From Desulfobulbus propionicus (lineage in GTDB: Bacteria; Desulfobacterota; Dissulfuribacteria; Dissulfuribacterales; DYOW01), in NCBI GenBank assembly GCA_020720325.1, contig DYOW01000016.1, positions 1 to 36,196 on the forward strand: a DNA stretch of 36,196 nt, written 5' to 3'. Positions within the stretch are counted from its first letter, which is position 1. The number at the start of each line of letters is the position of its first letter. The translations under genes and the position numbers were made by a program. The notes below the pieces were generated by a model. It ran no database searches. It was not told the origin of the DNA and saw only the letters and a program-made list of their open reading frames with translations. Positions 26,648 to 34,898 of the stretch are shown piece after piece.

Positions 26648-28006
26648 TTCATCAATTTTTCTGTGTAAGTGCCTCCTGTCAATCCCGATTGCCTCTGCGG
26701 TTTTGCTGATATTTCCGTTGTGTTCAAGAAGTTTATGGGAAATAAACTCTTTTTCAAAAAGATTTTTTGCGTCCTTGAATGTCTTTGATTTTAGCCATAA
26801 AGGCAGGTTTTCGCTTTCATTTACAGATGTCTTTACCTTGTTTTTTAATGAAACAGGCAGTTCGTCAATTCCTATTTCATTTCCCCTGCTTAAAATAACA
26901 AGCCTTTCAAGGAGATTTCTAAGCTCCCTCACATTTCCAGGCCACTGATATTCCGTAAGAAGTTTCATGGCATCTTCAGAAAAAACCTTTCTTTTTTTTG
27001 TTCTTTCTCCTATAAACTCTTTTAAAAATTCTTCTATCAGAAGCGGAATATCCTCTTTTCTCTCCCTTAAAGGCGGCACATGTATGGGAACAACATTAAG
27101 CCTGTAATAAAGGTCTTCTCTAAAATTTCCCTTTGCTATCTCTGTTTCTATATCTTTATTAGTGGCTGCAAATATCCTTACATCAATATTAATTGTCTTT
27201 GTGCCCCCGATTCTTTCAAACTTTAATTCCTGCAAAACCCTTAAGACCTTGGCTTGTGTTTTTAGGTTCATATCCGCAATTTCATCAAGAAAAAGCGTGC
27301 CGCCGTCTGCTAATTCAAACTTGCCTTTTTTTTGTGAAATAGCGCCAGTGAAAGCCCCTTTTTCATGTCCGAAAAGCTCGCTTTCAATTAGTTCTTCCGG
27401 TATCGCGGCGCAATTAAGGTCAACCAGGGGTTTGTGCGCCCTTTTGCTCGATTTCAAAAGTGACTGTGCCACCAGTTCTTTTCCTGTTCCGTTTTCACCG
27501 TATATAAAAACCCAGGCATCTGTTGGGCTGATTATTGCTATTTGTTCTTTAAGCGCAGTTATGACAGGGCTATTACCAATAATTTCACGAGTTTTAAAGG
27601 CCCTTTGCTTTAAAATTTTGTTTTCTTCCTCTAATTCTTTGAATTTTAATGCATTTTCCACAGCTAAGATTACTTTTTCCAGAGAAAGGGGTTTTTCAAG
27701 AAAATCGAGGGCGCCAATCTTTGTGGCCCTAACAGCTGTTTCAATATTTGCATGTCCGGACATCATTATAACAGGCAGATCGTTCCATTTTGCCTTTATA
27801 TCATTTAATATTTCAACTCCGTCCCTGTCAGGAAGCCATATATCAAGTAAAACAAGGTCAATTGATTCTTTTTGATGTAAAATAATTGAATAGCCTTTTT
27901 CACCTGTCTCTGCTGTTGTGACATCATAGCCCTCATCATTAAGAATATCTTTTAGTGAATCAAGAATGTATTTTTCGTCGTCAATAATAAGTATGTTTTT
28001 TTTCAT
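26630..28006 (-). CDS. ntrX: NtrX-like sigma-54-dependent response regulator
   Basis: This 458-residue activator of sigma-54 promoters pairs with the histidine kinase encoded just upstream. The receiver spans 1-120 (D9/D10, phospho-acceptor D55, S83, K105). The AAA+ domain (about 140-370) has Walker A GENGTGKE, the sigma-54 contact loop GAFTGA and Walker B GGTLFLDEIADM. It also has an RLNVVPIHVPPLRER element. The Fis-type DNA-binding helix-turn-helix at the C-terminus reads NGNISKTAEAIGIDRRHLHRKI. A six-base gap separates it from the kinase gene. The names follow NtrYX homology; targets are unknown and need not be nitrogen genes. Confidence 0.9.
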   Translation of the reverse strand: MKKNILIIDDEKYILDSLKDILNDEGYDVTTAETGEKGYSIILHQKESIDLVLLDIWLPDRDGVEILNDIKAKWNDLPVIMMSGHANIETAVRATKIGALDFLEKPLSLEKVILAVENALKFKELEEENKILKQRAFKTREIIGNSPVITALKEQIAIISPTDAWVFIYGENGTGKELVAQSLLKSSKRAHKPLVDLNCAAIPEELIESELFGHEKGAFTGAISQKKGKFELADGGTLFLDEIADMNLKTQAKVLRVLQELKFERIGGTKTINIDVRIFAATNKDIETEIAKGNFREDLYYRLNVVPIHVPPLRERKEDIPLLIEEFLKEFIGERTKKRKVFSEDAMKLLTEYQWPGNVRELRNLLERLVILSRGNEIGIDELPVSLKNKVKTSVNESENLPLWLKSKTFKDAKNLFEKEFISHKLLEHNGNISKTAEAIGIDRRHLHRKIDELGLSS

Positions 28007-28012
28007 CTGATG

Positions 28013-30250
28013 TTATCCTTTTAAAGGAATGACAACCACAAACCTTGTTCCTGCTTTGTAGTCAGTATCAAGTTTAATCTCACCGTTATGATCAGAAATA
28101 ATATTTTTTACAATTGCAAGCCCAAGACCGGTTCCATCCTTTTTCCTGGAAAAGTACGGTTCAAATATCCTTTCAGCGTATTTTTCCTCTATTCCTCTGC
28201 CTGTGTCTAAAATAGTTAAGATAATATTTTTTGAATCAGCATCTGTGGTTAATAAAATTTCAATAATACCTTTGTCAGCAATAGATTCCACCGCATTATC
28301 AAGAAGATTAAGGATAACCCGCCTTATCTGTGATGGATCGCCATAAAACAAAGGTAAATTGTCTGTGACATCAATCTTAAATTCAATATTTGTAAAACTT
28401 TCCCTGTACATTATCCAGACCTCTTTTATTAGTTCATTTATGTCAAAATACATGAAATCCGGCGCAGGCAATTTGGCAAAGTTTGAAAATTCGTTTACAA
28501 GTATCCTTAATTCCTCTACCTGGGTTATTATGGTATCTGTGCAGCGCAGTAAAACCTCACGGAAATCACCGGCATTTTCCATATATTTTTTTCTTATTCT
28601 CTGTGCGGAAAGTTGTATTGGTGTAAGGGGGTTTTTAACCTCATGGGCAACCCTTCTGGCAACCTCCCGCCAGGCAACGATCTTTTGAATTTTTTCCATT
28701 TCTGTGAGGTCATCAAAAACAATAACTATCCCCAGGTCTTTGCCTGAATTATCTTTGAGGTGTGTAAATTTTACAAACAGGGATATTTGTTTTGTTCCAA
28801 CTGTTGTTGTCACGGGTTTTTGAATTGTTCCAAAGGGAGTTTTTAATAATTCCTTTTTTATCATTTCAAATTTTTCAATGTCATCCCTTGCCATGAGAAG
28901 CGAATAATGCCTTCCAACAGCCTGTTCTTCGTTAATTTTCAGGATTTCCTGGGCTGATTGATTTATTGTGGTGATTATTCCCCTTTCATCAATGGAAATA
29001 ACACCTGCAGCCACATTTTTCAATAAAATTTCATTATACCTTATTTTTTTATCGAGTTCAGCATAACTTTTCTGAAGTTTTCTGTTTGCCTCCTCTGCCC
29101 TTATCCTTGCTTCCCTTAAATCCTGCGTCATTGTATTAAACGCATTAATAAGATGGTATATCTCGTCCCTTCCTCTGCTTTCCAGATGGAAATCAAGGTC
29201 TCCCAGGGCGACCCTTTTTGTGCCTTCAGAAAGAAGTTTAAGGGGTTCTGTAATGCCTTTGGCAATTTTTATCCCGAACCATATTGCAATAAAAAGAATT
29301 AAAAGTGTAATCAGGGCAAGAATAAGAAGCAATGTGCCTTTTATTGGTTTTTTATAAAGCAGCAACTGTTTGTATTCTTCAAAACCAAGGCGTATTGCGT
29401 CAAGGGATGCCATTTTTTCTTTTGGAATTATCTGTCCCGCAACAAGATATCCAAAAAGGTCATTTTCATTTTTTTTAAGAGGAATAACATATCTAATTAA
29501 GGTATCTTCGCCTGAAATTGAATTATAGAACACATCTGTTGTTTTTAAGGATTTTACCAATGTTTCTCCGGGTATTGGCGGTAGCTCCATATCTTTTTTC
29601 CATTTATAAGAAAGAATAGTGGCATTGTTTTCGCCTGCGATCTGGATAGTATCTATCTTAAAAAAATTGTCATCGTCATATCCTATGCCTTTTTCTCCAA
29701 AAATTGAAAAAATAAAATCTCCAATGCATTTAGTGTCAAACTCATTGTTTTTTTTACATTTTTTTGATATTTCAACATAAATGCCCAGAGATATATTTTT
29801 AAGTCCCGTATTTTTTGATTTTAAGTATGACCTTCCAATGTCTATTGATTTTTCCAGGGCATTTTCCACCTTTTTATTAAACCATGAATCAAGGCTTGTC
29901 ATTAAAAAGTGAGCTGAGACAAAAAAAAGGAGGGTGGTGGTAATAAGGCTTAATGTTACAAATGCAATAATAAGCCTGTTTCTGAGCCGTGCGCCAAGGA
30001 TATTTTGTTTTTCTTCAAAAAAAAACTTTACGATATTTCTTAAAATCAGAAAACTCACAAGGAGCACAAGAAGGACATTAATGTTAATTATGGCAAAGAT
30101 AAGAAGATTTGTGGTATTTGATGAAAGCCCAAGAAAATGAACGAGCTTAAACTCAAGGTACATGAAAAAGCCCAGTAAAAACAGGGCGACAAAGAGAATA
30201 ATAAGCTCTCTTTTTTTAAAAACTGTCTCAGTATAAGAATTTGAGTTCAT
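28013..30250 (-). CDS. ntrY: NtrY-like membrane sensor histidine kinase
   Basis: The 745-residue kinase has N-terminal hydrophobic helices around 13-32, 42-68 and 88-113, an extracytoplasmic loop (about 115-310) and another helix near 312-335. HAMP follows (335-390), with a PAS domain near 410-510 (GVISIDERGIITTINQSA). The HisKA box REVARRVAHEVKNPLTPIQ lies near 535. The ATPase domain has NLLDNAVESI, DTGRGIEEKY and GTGLGLAIV. Loop cysteines (KKCKKNNEFDTKCIGDF) may form a disulfide. It overlaps the DUF4390 gene by 23 bases and precedes ntrX by six, giving a three-gene operon. The signal sensed is not evident. Confidence 0.9.
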   Translation of the reverse strand: MNSNSYTETVFKKRELIILFVALFLLGFFMYLEFKLVHFLGLSSNTTNLLIFAIININVLLVLLVSFLILRNIVKFFFEEKQNILGARLRNRLIIAFVTLSLITTTLLFFVSAHFLMTSLDSWFNKKVENALEKSIDIGRSYLKSKNTGLKNISLGIYVEISKKCKKNNEFDTKCIGDFIFSIFGEKGIGYDDDNFFKIDTIQIAGENNATILSYKWKKDMELPPIPGETLVKSLKTTDVFYNSISGEDTLIRYVIPLKKNENDLFGYLVAGQIIPKEKMASLDAIRLGFEEYKQLLLYKKPIKGTLLLILALITLLILFIAIWFGIKIAKGITEPLKLLSEGTKRVALGDLDFHLESRGRDEIYHLINAFNTMTQDLREARIRAEEANRKLQKSYAELDKKIRYNEILLKNVAAGVISIDERGIITTINQSAQEILKINEEQAVGRHYSLLMARDDIEKFEMIKKELLKTPFGTIQKPVTTTVGTKQISLFVKFTHLKDNSGKDLGIVIVFDDLTEMEKIQKIVAWREVARRVAHEVKNPLTPIQLSAQRIRKKYMENAGDFREVLLRCTDTIITQVEELRILVNEFSNFAKLPAPDFMYFDINELIKEVWIMYRESFTNIEFKIDVTDNLPLFYGDPSQIRRVILNLLDNAVESIADKGIIEILLTTDADSKNIILTILDTGRGIEEKYAERIFEPYFSRKKDGTGLGLAIVKNIISDHNGEIKLDTDYKAGTRFVVVIPLKG

Positions 30251-30836
30251 TCCACGGGCTTACAATGCTTTTTGAATGTAAAAAAGGGAGAAAGCCAAAA
30301 TCCATTTTTGAATCCATTCTTTCAATTATTGACCTTATTTTTACAAAATAAGAGCGGCCTTTTTTTATATACAAATTTTTTGTATCAATTTTAAAGTTCT
30401 GATTTTCAAATATTATTGCCTCAGCCTCATTAAATTGTTTCAGACTGAAGACCTTTATGTTGCTGTTGTAATTTATTACCCTTATTTCATCCTTGAGGTT
30501 ATCGTAATTAATCTGATAAACTATTGATTCTGAGAAGAGTTTGCTGTCCCTGATTAGTCCTTCTTCGATTATCTCAATCTCATAGATATATCTTAATGGT
30601 ATCCCACTTTTTAAGACTTCCTGAAATTCAGGATGGATGTGATTATTTGAGAAAAAAGAGACTAAAAGTTCGTTTTTTGAGTTATTTATTTCGATATTTA
30701 GTATCTCAGAGGAGAAATCTTTGCTAAAAGAATTATTTTTTGTGAATAATTCAAAAAAAATAAAGAAAAAGCATATAAAAAATAACAATGCCTTTATGTA
30801 TAAACATTTTTGTTTTGAATGGTTCTTGTTAAACAT
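30228..30836 (-). CDS. DUF4390 family exported protein
   Basis: This 202-residue protein begins with a basic patch and a long hydrophobic segment (about 14-34), a signal or anchor. A beta-rich periplasmic domain follows, with the DUF4390 pattern LNIEINNSKNELLVSFFSNN, SGIPLRYIYEIEI and YFVKIRS near the C-terminus. The family commonly sits just before an NtrY-type kinase, and here the end overlaps ntrY by 23 bases, suggesting it modulates the sensor. The function is unproven. The ATG is only about five bases from the predicted transcription start, and the ribosome-binding site is weak, so the true start may differ slightly. Confidence 0.8.
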   Translation of the reverse strand: MFNKNHSKQKCLYIKALLFFICFFFIFFELFTKNNSFSKDFSSEILNIEINNSKNELLVSFFSNNHIHPEFQEVLKSGIPLRYIYEIEIIEEGLIRDSKLFSESIVYQINYDNLKDEIRVINYNSNIKVFSLKQFNEAEAIIFENQNFKIDTKNLYIKKGRSYFVKIRSIIERMDSKMDFGFLPFLHSKSIVSPWNELKFLY

Positions 30837-30847
30837 TTCTTTTGTTT

Positions 30848-30876
30848 GTAATATATTTGTTAAAATAACTTGACAA
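30848..30876 (-). promoter_or_regulatory. Putative promoter of the DUF4390-ntrY-ntrX operon
   Basis: On the minus strand TTGTCA (30876-30871) and TATTAC (30853-30848) have a 17-base spacer. Its -35 overlaps the -35 of the plus-strand small-RNA promoter, so the two would compete or be co-regulated. Confidence 0.45.
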
Positions 30877-30897
30877 AAATATTTTTTTGGTTACAAT
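30870..30897 (+). promoter_or_regulatory. Near-consensus promoter of the candidate small RNA
   Basis: TTGACA (30870-30875) and TACAAT (30892-30897) are 16 bases apart, pointing away from DUF4390 into a 135-base gap that has no protein gene on the plus strand. Confidence 0.65.
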
Positions 30898-30904
30898 ATT
30901 ATTA

Positions 30905-31013
30905 AATAATTTTGAGATTAGAGTTTCCCCTGCTGGCCTCCAATTCCATCTCCACACACCTACCGACACACTCACCTCCATCCTTTCACACCCTCCAGCA
31001 GGGGATTTTTTTT
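30905..31013 (+). ncRNA. Candidate C-rich small RNA
   Basis: A promoter at 30870-30897 predicts initiation near 30905. Bases 30926-30936 (TCCCCTGCTGG) pair perfectly with 30995-31005 (CCAGCAGGGGA), followed by eight T (31006-31013), as in an intrinsic terminator. Between the arms is a 58-base loop (30937-30994) with 30 C, 14 A, 13 T and a single G, so it cannot fold on itself. CCTCC occurs at 30937-30941, 30975-30979 and 30992-30996, with further CTCC/ATCC words. These are complementary to GGAGG ribosome-binding cores. I infer a trans-acting antisense RNA of about 109 nt. I do not recognise a named RNA family. Its 3' part is antisense to the last codons of mltA. The large loop is unusual for a terminator. 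Confidence 0.6.
30926..31013 (+). terminator. Long-loop terminator-like stem followed by T8
   Basis: The 11-bp GC-rich stem closes a 58-base loop and is followed directly by eight T on the plus strand. On the minus strand no T-run follows, so it would stop only plus-strand transcripts. Confidence 0.55.
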
Positions 31014-32153
31014 AAGGAAAAAATAGAGGTTGCCGTGGCTTTTCATCTTTTCAGCCTTTTTTCCTGCAAGACTTCCTTCACCGAAATAAATATCCACCCT
31101 TCTTTGTCCTTTTATAGCAGCGCCTGTGTCCATATTTACGGTAAATCCCCTGAAATCAGGATTATCTATTATAACAGGCAGTCCAAATGGATAAAAAGCA
31201 GGGTCAAGGGCGATTGATTTTTCCCTTAAAAGCGTTAAGCCAGAGCTTCCTGTTGCGCCTTCTCTTTCCTGCCATTCAAAGAATATGTATCTGGGATTTG
31301 TTTTACAAGCCTGAATGAACTCTTCCTTCTTATTTTCCCAGATATTATTTATATTTTCCCATGTGCAATTGTCTTTGTTTAGGATATTTTTTTCTATAAA
31401 ATAATTGCAGATGCTTCCGTATTTATGACCATTATTTGCCGCATAATGTATGACTTTTTTTTTATTGTCATCAAATTTTAATATTCCAGAGCCTTGTATG
31501 TGCAGCATTATGCCTTCAACAGGTGTTTTTATCCATGCAAGAACAGGGGCGAAAACCGGCTTTTTTTCCCAGTCAATTTCATAACGCGTGTAAAAGGGCA
31601 TAACCTTGTTGTCCTTAATAATTCCCCATATATTTTTATTGCCCTGATAATCAAAGTCTGAAAGATTGATTTTTACAAGATCAGGAGGAGCGCCGTATAA
31701 CGGATATTCATATCCGCGCCCTTTTTCAAGGCTGGCGTTGATTTCAGGCATGAAATAACCTGTGAACAAAACTTTTTTTTTAAGTGTGTTTATTTTATAG
31801 AGATTAAAATTTTCAAAAAATTCCTTTTCAAAGGCATCAGAATCCAGTTTTTTTTTCATAAGCGCTGAAAAATCCCTTAATGTCTCAATAACAATATGTT
31901 TGGGGATAGATGTGTCTGCTATAATGATATTATCTTCTTTTTTCTGCTCAGTCTTTTTGATAAATTCATCAATCTGGTTTAAAAATTCTTTTTTATCATT
32001 TAATAAAGAAGAATGATAGGCAGAAAGGGATAATCTTCTGACGCTAAAAACTTCCGGTTTTATGAAATAGAAATAATATATATATAAACCTGATATCAGG
32101 ATAAAAAATAAAAAAAATAAAGGAAAAATTATGTAGATTCCCTTTTTTTTCAT
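30972..32153 (-). CDS. mltA: Membrane-bound lytic murein transglycosylase A
   Basis: MltA cleaves peptidoglycan glycan strands to anhydro-muropeptides. The 393-residue protein has an N-terminal membrane anchor (about 6-30) rather than a clear lipobox. The MltA domain shows FTGYFMPEINASLEKG, YPLYGAPPDLV and MLHIQGSG. A 3D domain has FFEWQEREGATGSSGLTLLREKSIALDP and the Asp-bearing VNMDTGAAIKGQRRVDIYFG. The family normally ends near the LYFFLKK stretch. Here about ten more residues (NPLLEGVKGWR) are encoded opposite the terminator arm and loop of the candidate small RNA. The ATG overlaps the mdh stop by ATGA, so the two genes are co-translated. Confidence 0.92.
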   Translation of the reverse strand: MKKKGIYIIFPLFFLFFILISGLYIYYFYFIKPEVFSVRRLSLSAYHSSLLNDKKEFLNQIDEFIKKTEQKKEDNIIIADTSIPKHIVIETLRDFSALMKKKLDSDAFEKEFFENFNLYKINTLKKKVLFTGYFMPEINASLEKGRGYEYPLYGAPPDLVKINLSDFDYQGNKNIWGIIKDNKVMPFYTRYEIDWEKKPVFAPVLAWIKTPVEGIMLHIQGSGILKFDDNKKKVIHYAANNGHKYGSICNYFIEKNILNKDNCTWENINNIWENKKEEFIQACKTNPRYIFFEWQEREGATGSSGLTLLREKSIALDPAFYPFGLPVIIDNPDFRGFTVNMDTGAAIKGQRRVDIYFGEGSLAGKKAEKMKSHGNLYFFLKKNPLLEGVKGWR

Positions 32154-33109
32154 CCATCCAGGCCTGTGGCCGCAATCTGATTTTTTACTGCCTTAACAGA
32201 GTTGGAAAGGGCTGTTTTTTCTTCATCAGTGAGCTTAAATTCAATAATTCGTTCCACGCCCTCTGCCCCAAGGATTACTGGCGCGCCCAAGAAAATTCCG
32301 TTCACACCGAATTCTCCCTCAAGATAAACAGCGCAGGGCATAATTCTTTTCTGATCATTTAATATTGCCTCAGCCATTTCAACGCTTGCAAGACCAGGGG
32401 TGATAAATGCGCTGCCTGTTTTAAGAAGGCTTACAATCTCTGCCCCTCCATGCTGGGTTTTATGGATTATATCATCAATTTCTTCCTTTGAAAGAAGTTC
32501 GGAAAGGGGAACGCCTCCCACAGATGCGAGCCTTACAAGGGGTAGCATGTGGTCTCCGTGAATCCCAATGACAAGGGCAGTGACATCTTTTGGTGAAACA
32601 TTAAGTTTTTTTGCGATTAATGTCCTGTATCTTGCAGAATCCAGAACTCCTGCCATGCCAATAATCCTGTTTCTCGGAAAACCTGAGGTCTTATATGTGA
32701 CATACACCATTGCGTCAATGGGATTTGTCACAACTATGATTTTGGATTGTGGCGATCTTTTTGATACCTCAATGGCAACTCCTTTGATTATCTCAAGGTT
32801 TTTCTGCAAAAGGTCATCCCTTGTCATGCCGGGTTTTCTTGCAAGGCCTGCGGTGATAACAATAACGTCAGAGTCAGAGGTCAGGTCATAGTCGTTTGTT
32901 CCTATGACTTTGCAATTGGCATTCCAGAGCGGGGATGACTGGGATAAGTCAAGGGCCTTGCCCTGGGGCAGACCTTCAATAATGTCAAAAATAACTATTT
33001 CATCCGCAATATTTCTTGCAAATGCCCATTGCGCCACGGAAGTTCCCACTGCCCCTGCGCCTATAATAGATAATTTTTTTCTTTTGCTATTTAAATGTGA
33101 TTTTTCCAA
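32150..33109 (-). CDS. mdh: Malate dehydrogenase (LDH-like type)
   Basis: The NAD-dependent enzyme interconverts malate and oxaloacetate. Its 319 residues match the tetrameric LDH-like MDH group. The Rossmann motif is IGAGAVGTSVA (16-26). The substrate loop ARKPGMTRDDLLQKN carries the Arg that favours malate over lactate. VTNPIDAMVY and the catalytic IGIHGDHM follow. The start is TTG, with an AGGAGAAG-type site just upstream. It overlaps mltA by four bases although the functions are unrelated, which suggests a compact housekeeping operon. Together with PEP carboxykinase it covers malate-oxaloacetate-PEP conversion. Confidence 0.93.
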   Translation of the reverse strand: MEKSHLNSKRKKLSIIGAGAVGTSVAQWAFARNIADEIVIFDIIEGLPQGKALDLSQSSPLWNANCKVIGTNDYDLTSDSDVIVITAGLARKPGMTRDDLLQKNLEIIKGVAIEVSKRSPQSKIIVVTNPIDAMVYVTYKTSGFPRNRIIGMAGVLDSARYRTLIAKKLNVSPKDVTALVIGIHGDHMLPLVRLASVGGVPLSELLSKEEIDDIIHKTQHGGAEIVSLLKTGSAFITPGLASVEMAEAILNDQKRIMPCAVYLEGEFGVNGIFLGAPVILGAEGVERIIEFKLTDEEKTALSNSVKAVKNQIAATGLDG

Positions 33110-33144
33110 CCTGCTTCTCCTGCTTTATAAATTTTTTAAAATAT

Positions 33145-33573
33145 TTAATCCCCGTTTTTATGGGGCTGTTTAAGGCTTATGATCTTTCCGCCTTTGGGCT
33201 TATTTGGGTCATCATCATCTTTGACAGGCAAATGCCTGACATTTGTTTTTGGGACATTAGTCATTAAAAGTTCCGAATATTGCTTCATAACACCGGGGGT
33301 GAGGTCATTTTCCATAATAAAGCATGAAACATTATTTCTGTTTATTCGTATTGTTGATGTAGTGAGGATAGTAAGGATATGGGGTCTTACAACAGGACCC
33401 TGCTGATTGTCATAAGTGACAACACAGGGAAAAAGTAAATCAACGTACTGGGCTTTTTCAAGGACAAAAAGAGCTGTCTCTGTCTGTCTGTTATATTGTA
33501 TCTGACCAATAATCAGACCCAGCCCTGCTATCTCAAAAAGGACTATTTCCCTTGCATTAAGACCTAATTTCAT
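33145..33573 (-). CDS. Conserved-looking small protein of unknown function
   Basis: I do not recognise this 142-residue protein. It has no signal peptide or membrane helix. Residues 1-100 alternate hydrophobic and polar residues as in a compact beta-rich domain (REIVLFEIAGLGLIIGQIQY, LFVLEKAQYVDLLFPCVVTY, PHILTILTTSTIRINRNNV). The last 30 residues are charged and probably disordered (DDDDPNKPKGGK). The strand-rich layout is loosely reminiscent of Sm-like folds, but this is a guess. It lies 14 bases after the PcnB-like gene and 35 before mdh, in the same direction, with GAGGA before the ATG. Coding is supported by gene packing and the ribosome-binding site. Confidence 0.75.
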   Translation of the reverse strand: MKLGLNAREIVLFEIAGLGLIIGQIQYNRQTETALFVLEKAQYVDLLFPCVVTYDNQQGPVVRPHILTILTTSTIRINRNNVSCFIMENDLTPGVMKQYSELLMTNVPKTNVRHLPVKDDDDPNKPKGGKIISLKQPHKNGD

Positions 33574-33587
33574 TTTTTTATCCTCGC

Positions 33588-34856
33588 TTAATTTATCGTT
33601 TTTTCGTTATAAAATTTATTTTTTTTGGGGTTGTTTCTTGGGAAACCCTCCACTGTCTTTAATCCTGATTCCTTCATAGTAAGATTATAAATTTCAAGGG
33701 ATTTGGTAAATGTGTCTTTGGTGTAAACCTTTTTGGGCCAATAATTTCCTTTTACGCAGGCATTAATCGCCCAGTAGCCTGAAAGTATAATTGTTGCCTT
33801 ATCTATAATTTCTTTTTTAAAATCATAAGGCAAAAGTATGTCTTTGTTAAGCTGCCTTACTTCGTGATATAAAAATTTGGGCTTTTCCCTTGCCAGCTCG
33901 TTCCATTCAGGCATTGAACAAATAGCGGGATACATAAGAAGCGCAAGCATATATGGCATATCAAGGGCATATTTCCATTTTATTTTATCAATCTGGCTAA
34001 AGCAGGCGAATAAAAGTTTTTTAATAAACTCAGCGCCACCAGCTTCAGAACATAAAATATCTTTATAAAAGGGCAAAATATTATAAAATATTCCACTTTT
34101 TAATGACAGGTCAAGCCACTTGGACGCTGAGCCGGATGTGAGATCTTTAATAAATTCATCCCTGACCCTTGGGATGGAGCAACATCTGATTTTATCAGCA
34201 TGTTTTATTATAGCGCCCCAACTCTGACTTTCAATGGAAAAATTTGCCCTTGCAGCATGTCTAATTGCCCTCATCATCCTTACCGGATCTCTTAAAATTC
34301 TTGTCTCAGGATCACCAATTATCCTTATTATTCCGGCATGTAAGTCATCCATGCCTTTTACATAATCAATGACAGAATAGTCATCTATATTATAAAAAAG
34401 GGCATTTATGGTTAAATCTCTTCTGAATGCGTCCTCTTCCGGGGTGCCAAAGATGTCGCCGTTTTCTTCCTCCACATTTTCATCCAGGGAGCTTCTCGAT
34501 TTTCTGAAGGTTGACACCTCAATATATTTTCCACCTTTAAAAAAGACATGCACAAGCTGAAATCTTTTCCCGATAATCTTGCTGTGCTTGAATAACTTAT
34601 GAATTTCTTCAGGCTGTGCGTCTGTTCCCACATCAAAATCCTTGGGGTTTTTTCCGATAATGAGGTCTCTTACGCTTCCTCCCACAAGATAGGACTTATA
34701 TCCGCTGTCTTTTAATTTGTAAAGGATATATATGGCTTCCTTGTCTATATTTCTCCTGCTTATGGGATGTTCCGCCCTTGGTATTATCACGGGAGCTTTG
34801 TTTGTGCTGTTAAAAAGCTCTTTTTGAGTGGAAAAGGTCATTTCTTGTAATGTCAT
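33588..34856 (-). CDS. pcnB: PcnB-like polynucleotide adenylyltransferase
   Basis: This 422-residue class II nucleotidyltransferase probably adds poly(A) to RNA, or A/CC to tRNA. The N-terminal palm has YLVGGSVRDLIIG and KDFDVGTDA, with the DxD metal pair, after a basic leader (ISRRNIDKEAIYILYKL). The FRRDLTINALFYN strand and the RDPVRMMRAIRHAARANF neck follow. The C-terminal half is helical with a basic tail (NNPKKNKFYNEK), as in PcnB. The leader before the palm distinguishes it from the shorter-start tRNA nucleotidyltransferase at 14.4 kb. The start is ATG 34856; Met6 is an alternative. Confidence 0.85.
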   Translation of the reverse strand: MTLQEMTFSTQKELFNSTNKAPVIIPRAEHPISRRNIDKEAIYILYKLKDSGYKSYLVGGSVRDLIIGKNPKDFDVGTDAQPEEIHKLFKHSKIIGKRFQLVHVFFKGGKYIEVSTFRKSRSSLDENVEEENGDIFGTPEEDAFRRDLTINALFYNIDDYSVIDYVKGMDDLHAGIIRIIGDPETRILRDPVRMMRAIRHAARANFSIESQSWGAIIKHADKIRCCSIPRVRDEFIKDLTSGSASKWLDLSLKSGIFYNILPFYKDILCSEAGGAEFIKKLLFACFSQIDKIKWKYALDMPYMLALLMYPAICSMPEWNELAREKPKFLYHEVRQLNKDILLPYDFKKEIIDKATIILSGYWAINACVKGNYWPKKVYTKDTFTKSLEIYNLTMKESGLKTVEGFPRNNPKKNKFYNEKTIN

Positions 34857-34898
34857 TTCAAAATAAGCAGGAGAAATAAAAAAGAACTGTTATTAAAT

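Noticed and set aside
27162-27875. 237-codon plus-strand open frame opposite ntrX
   Set aside because: It mirrors the conserved AAA+ and receiver sequence of NtrX and has no recognisable domain.
30912-31217. A 101-codon plus-strand open frame running through the small-RNA region into mltA
   Set aside because: It starts with TTG without a ribosome-binding site, its beginning is the C-rich loop and its remainder is the antisense of conserved MltA sequence.
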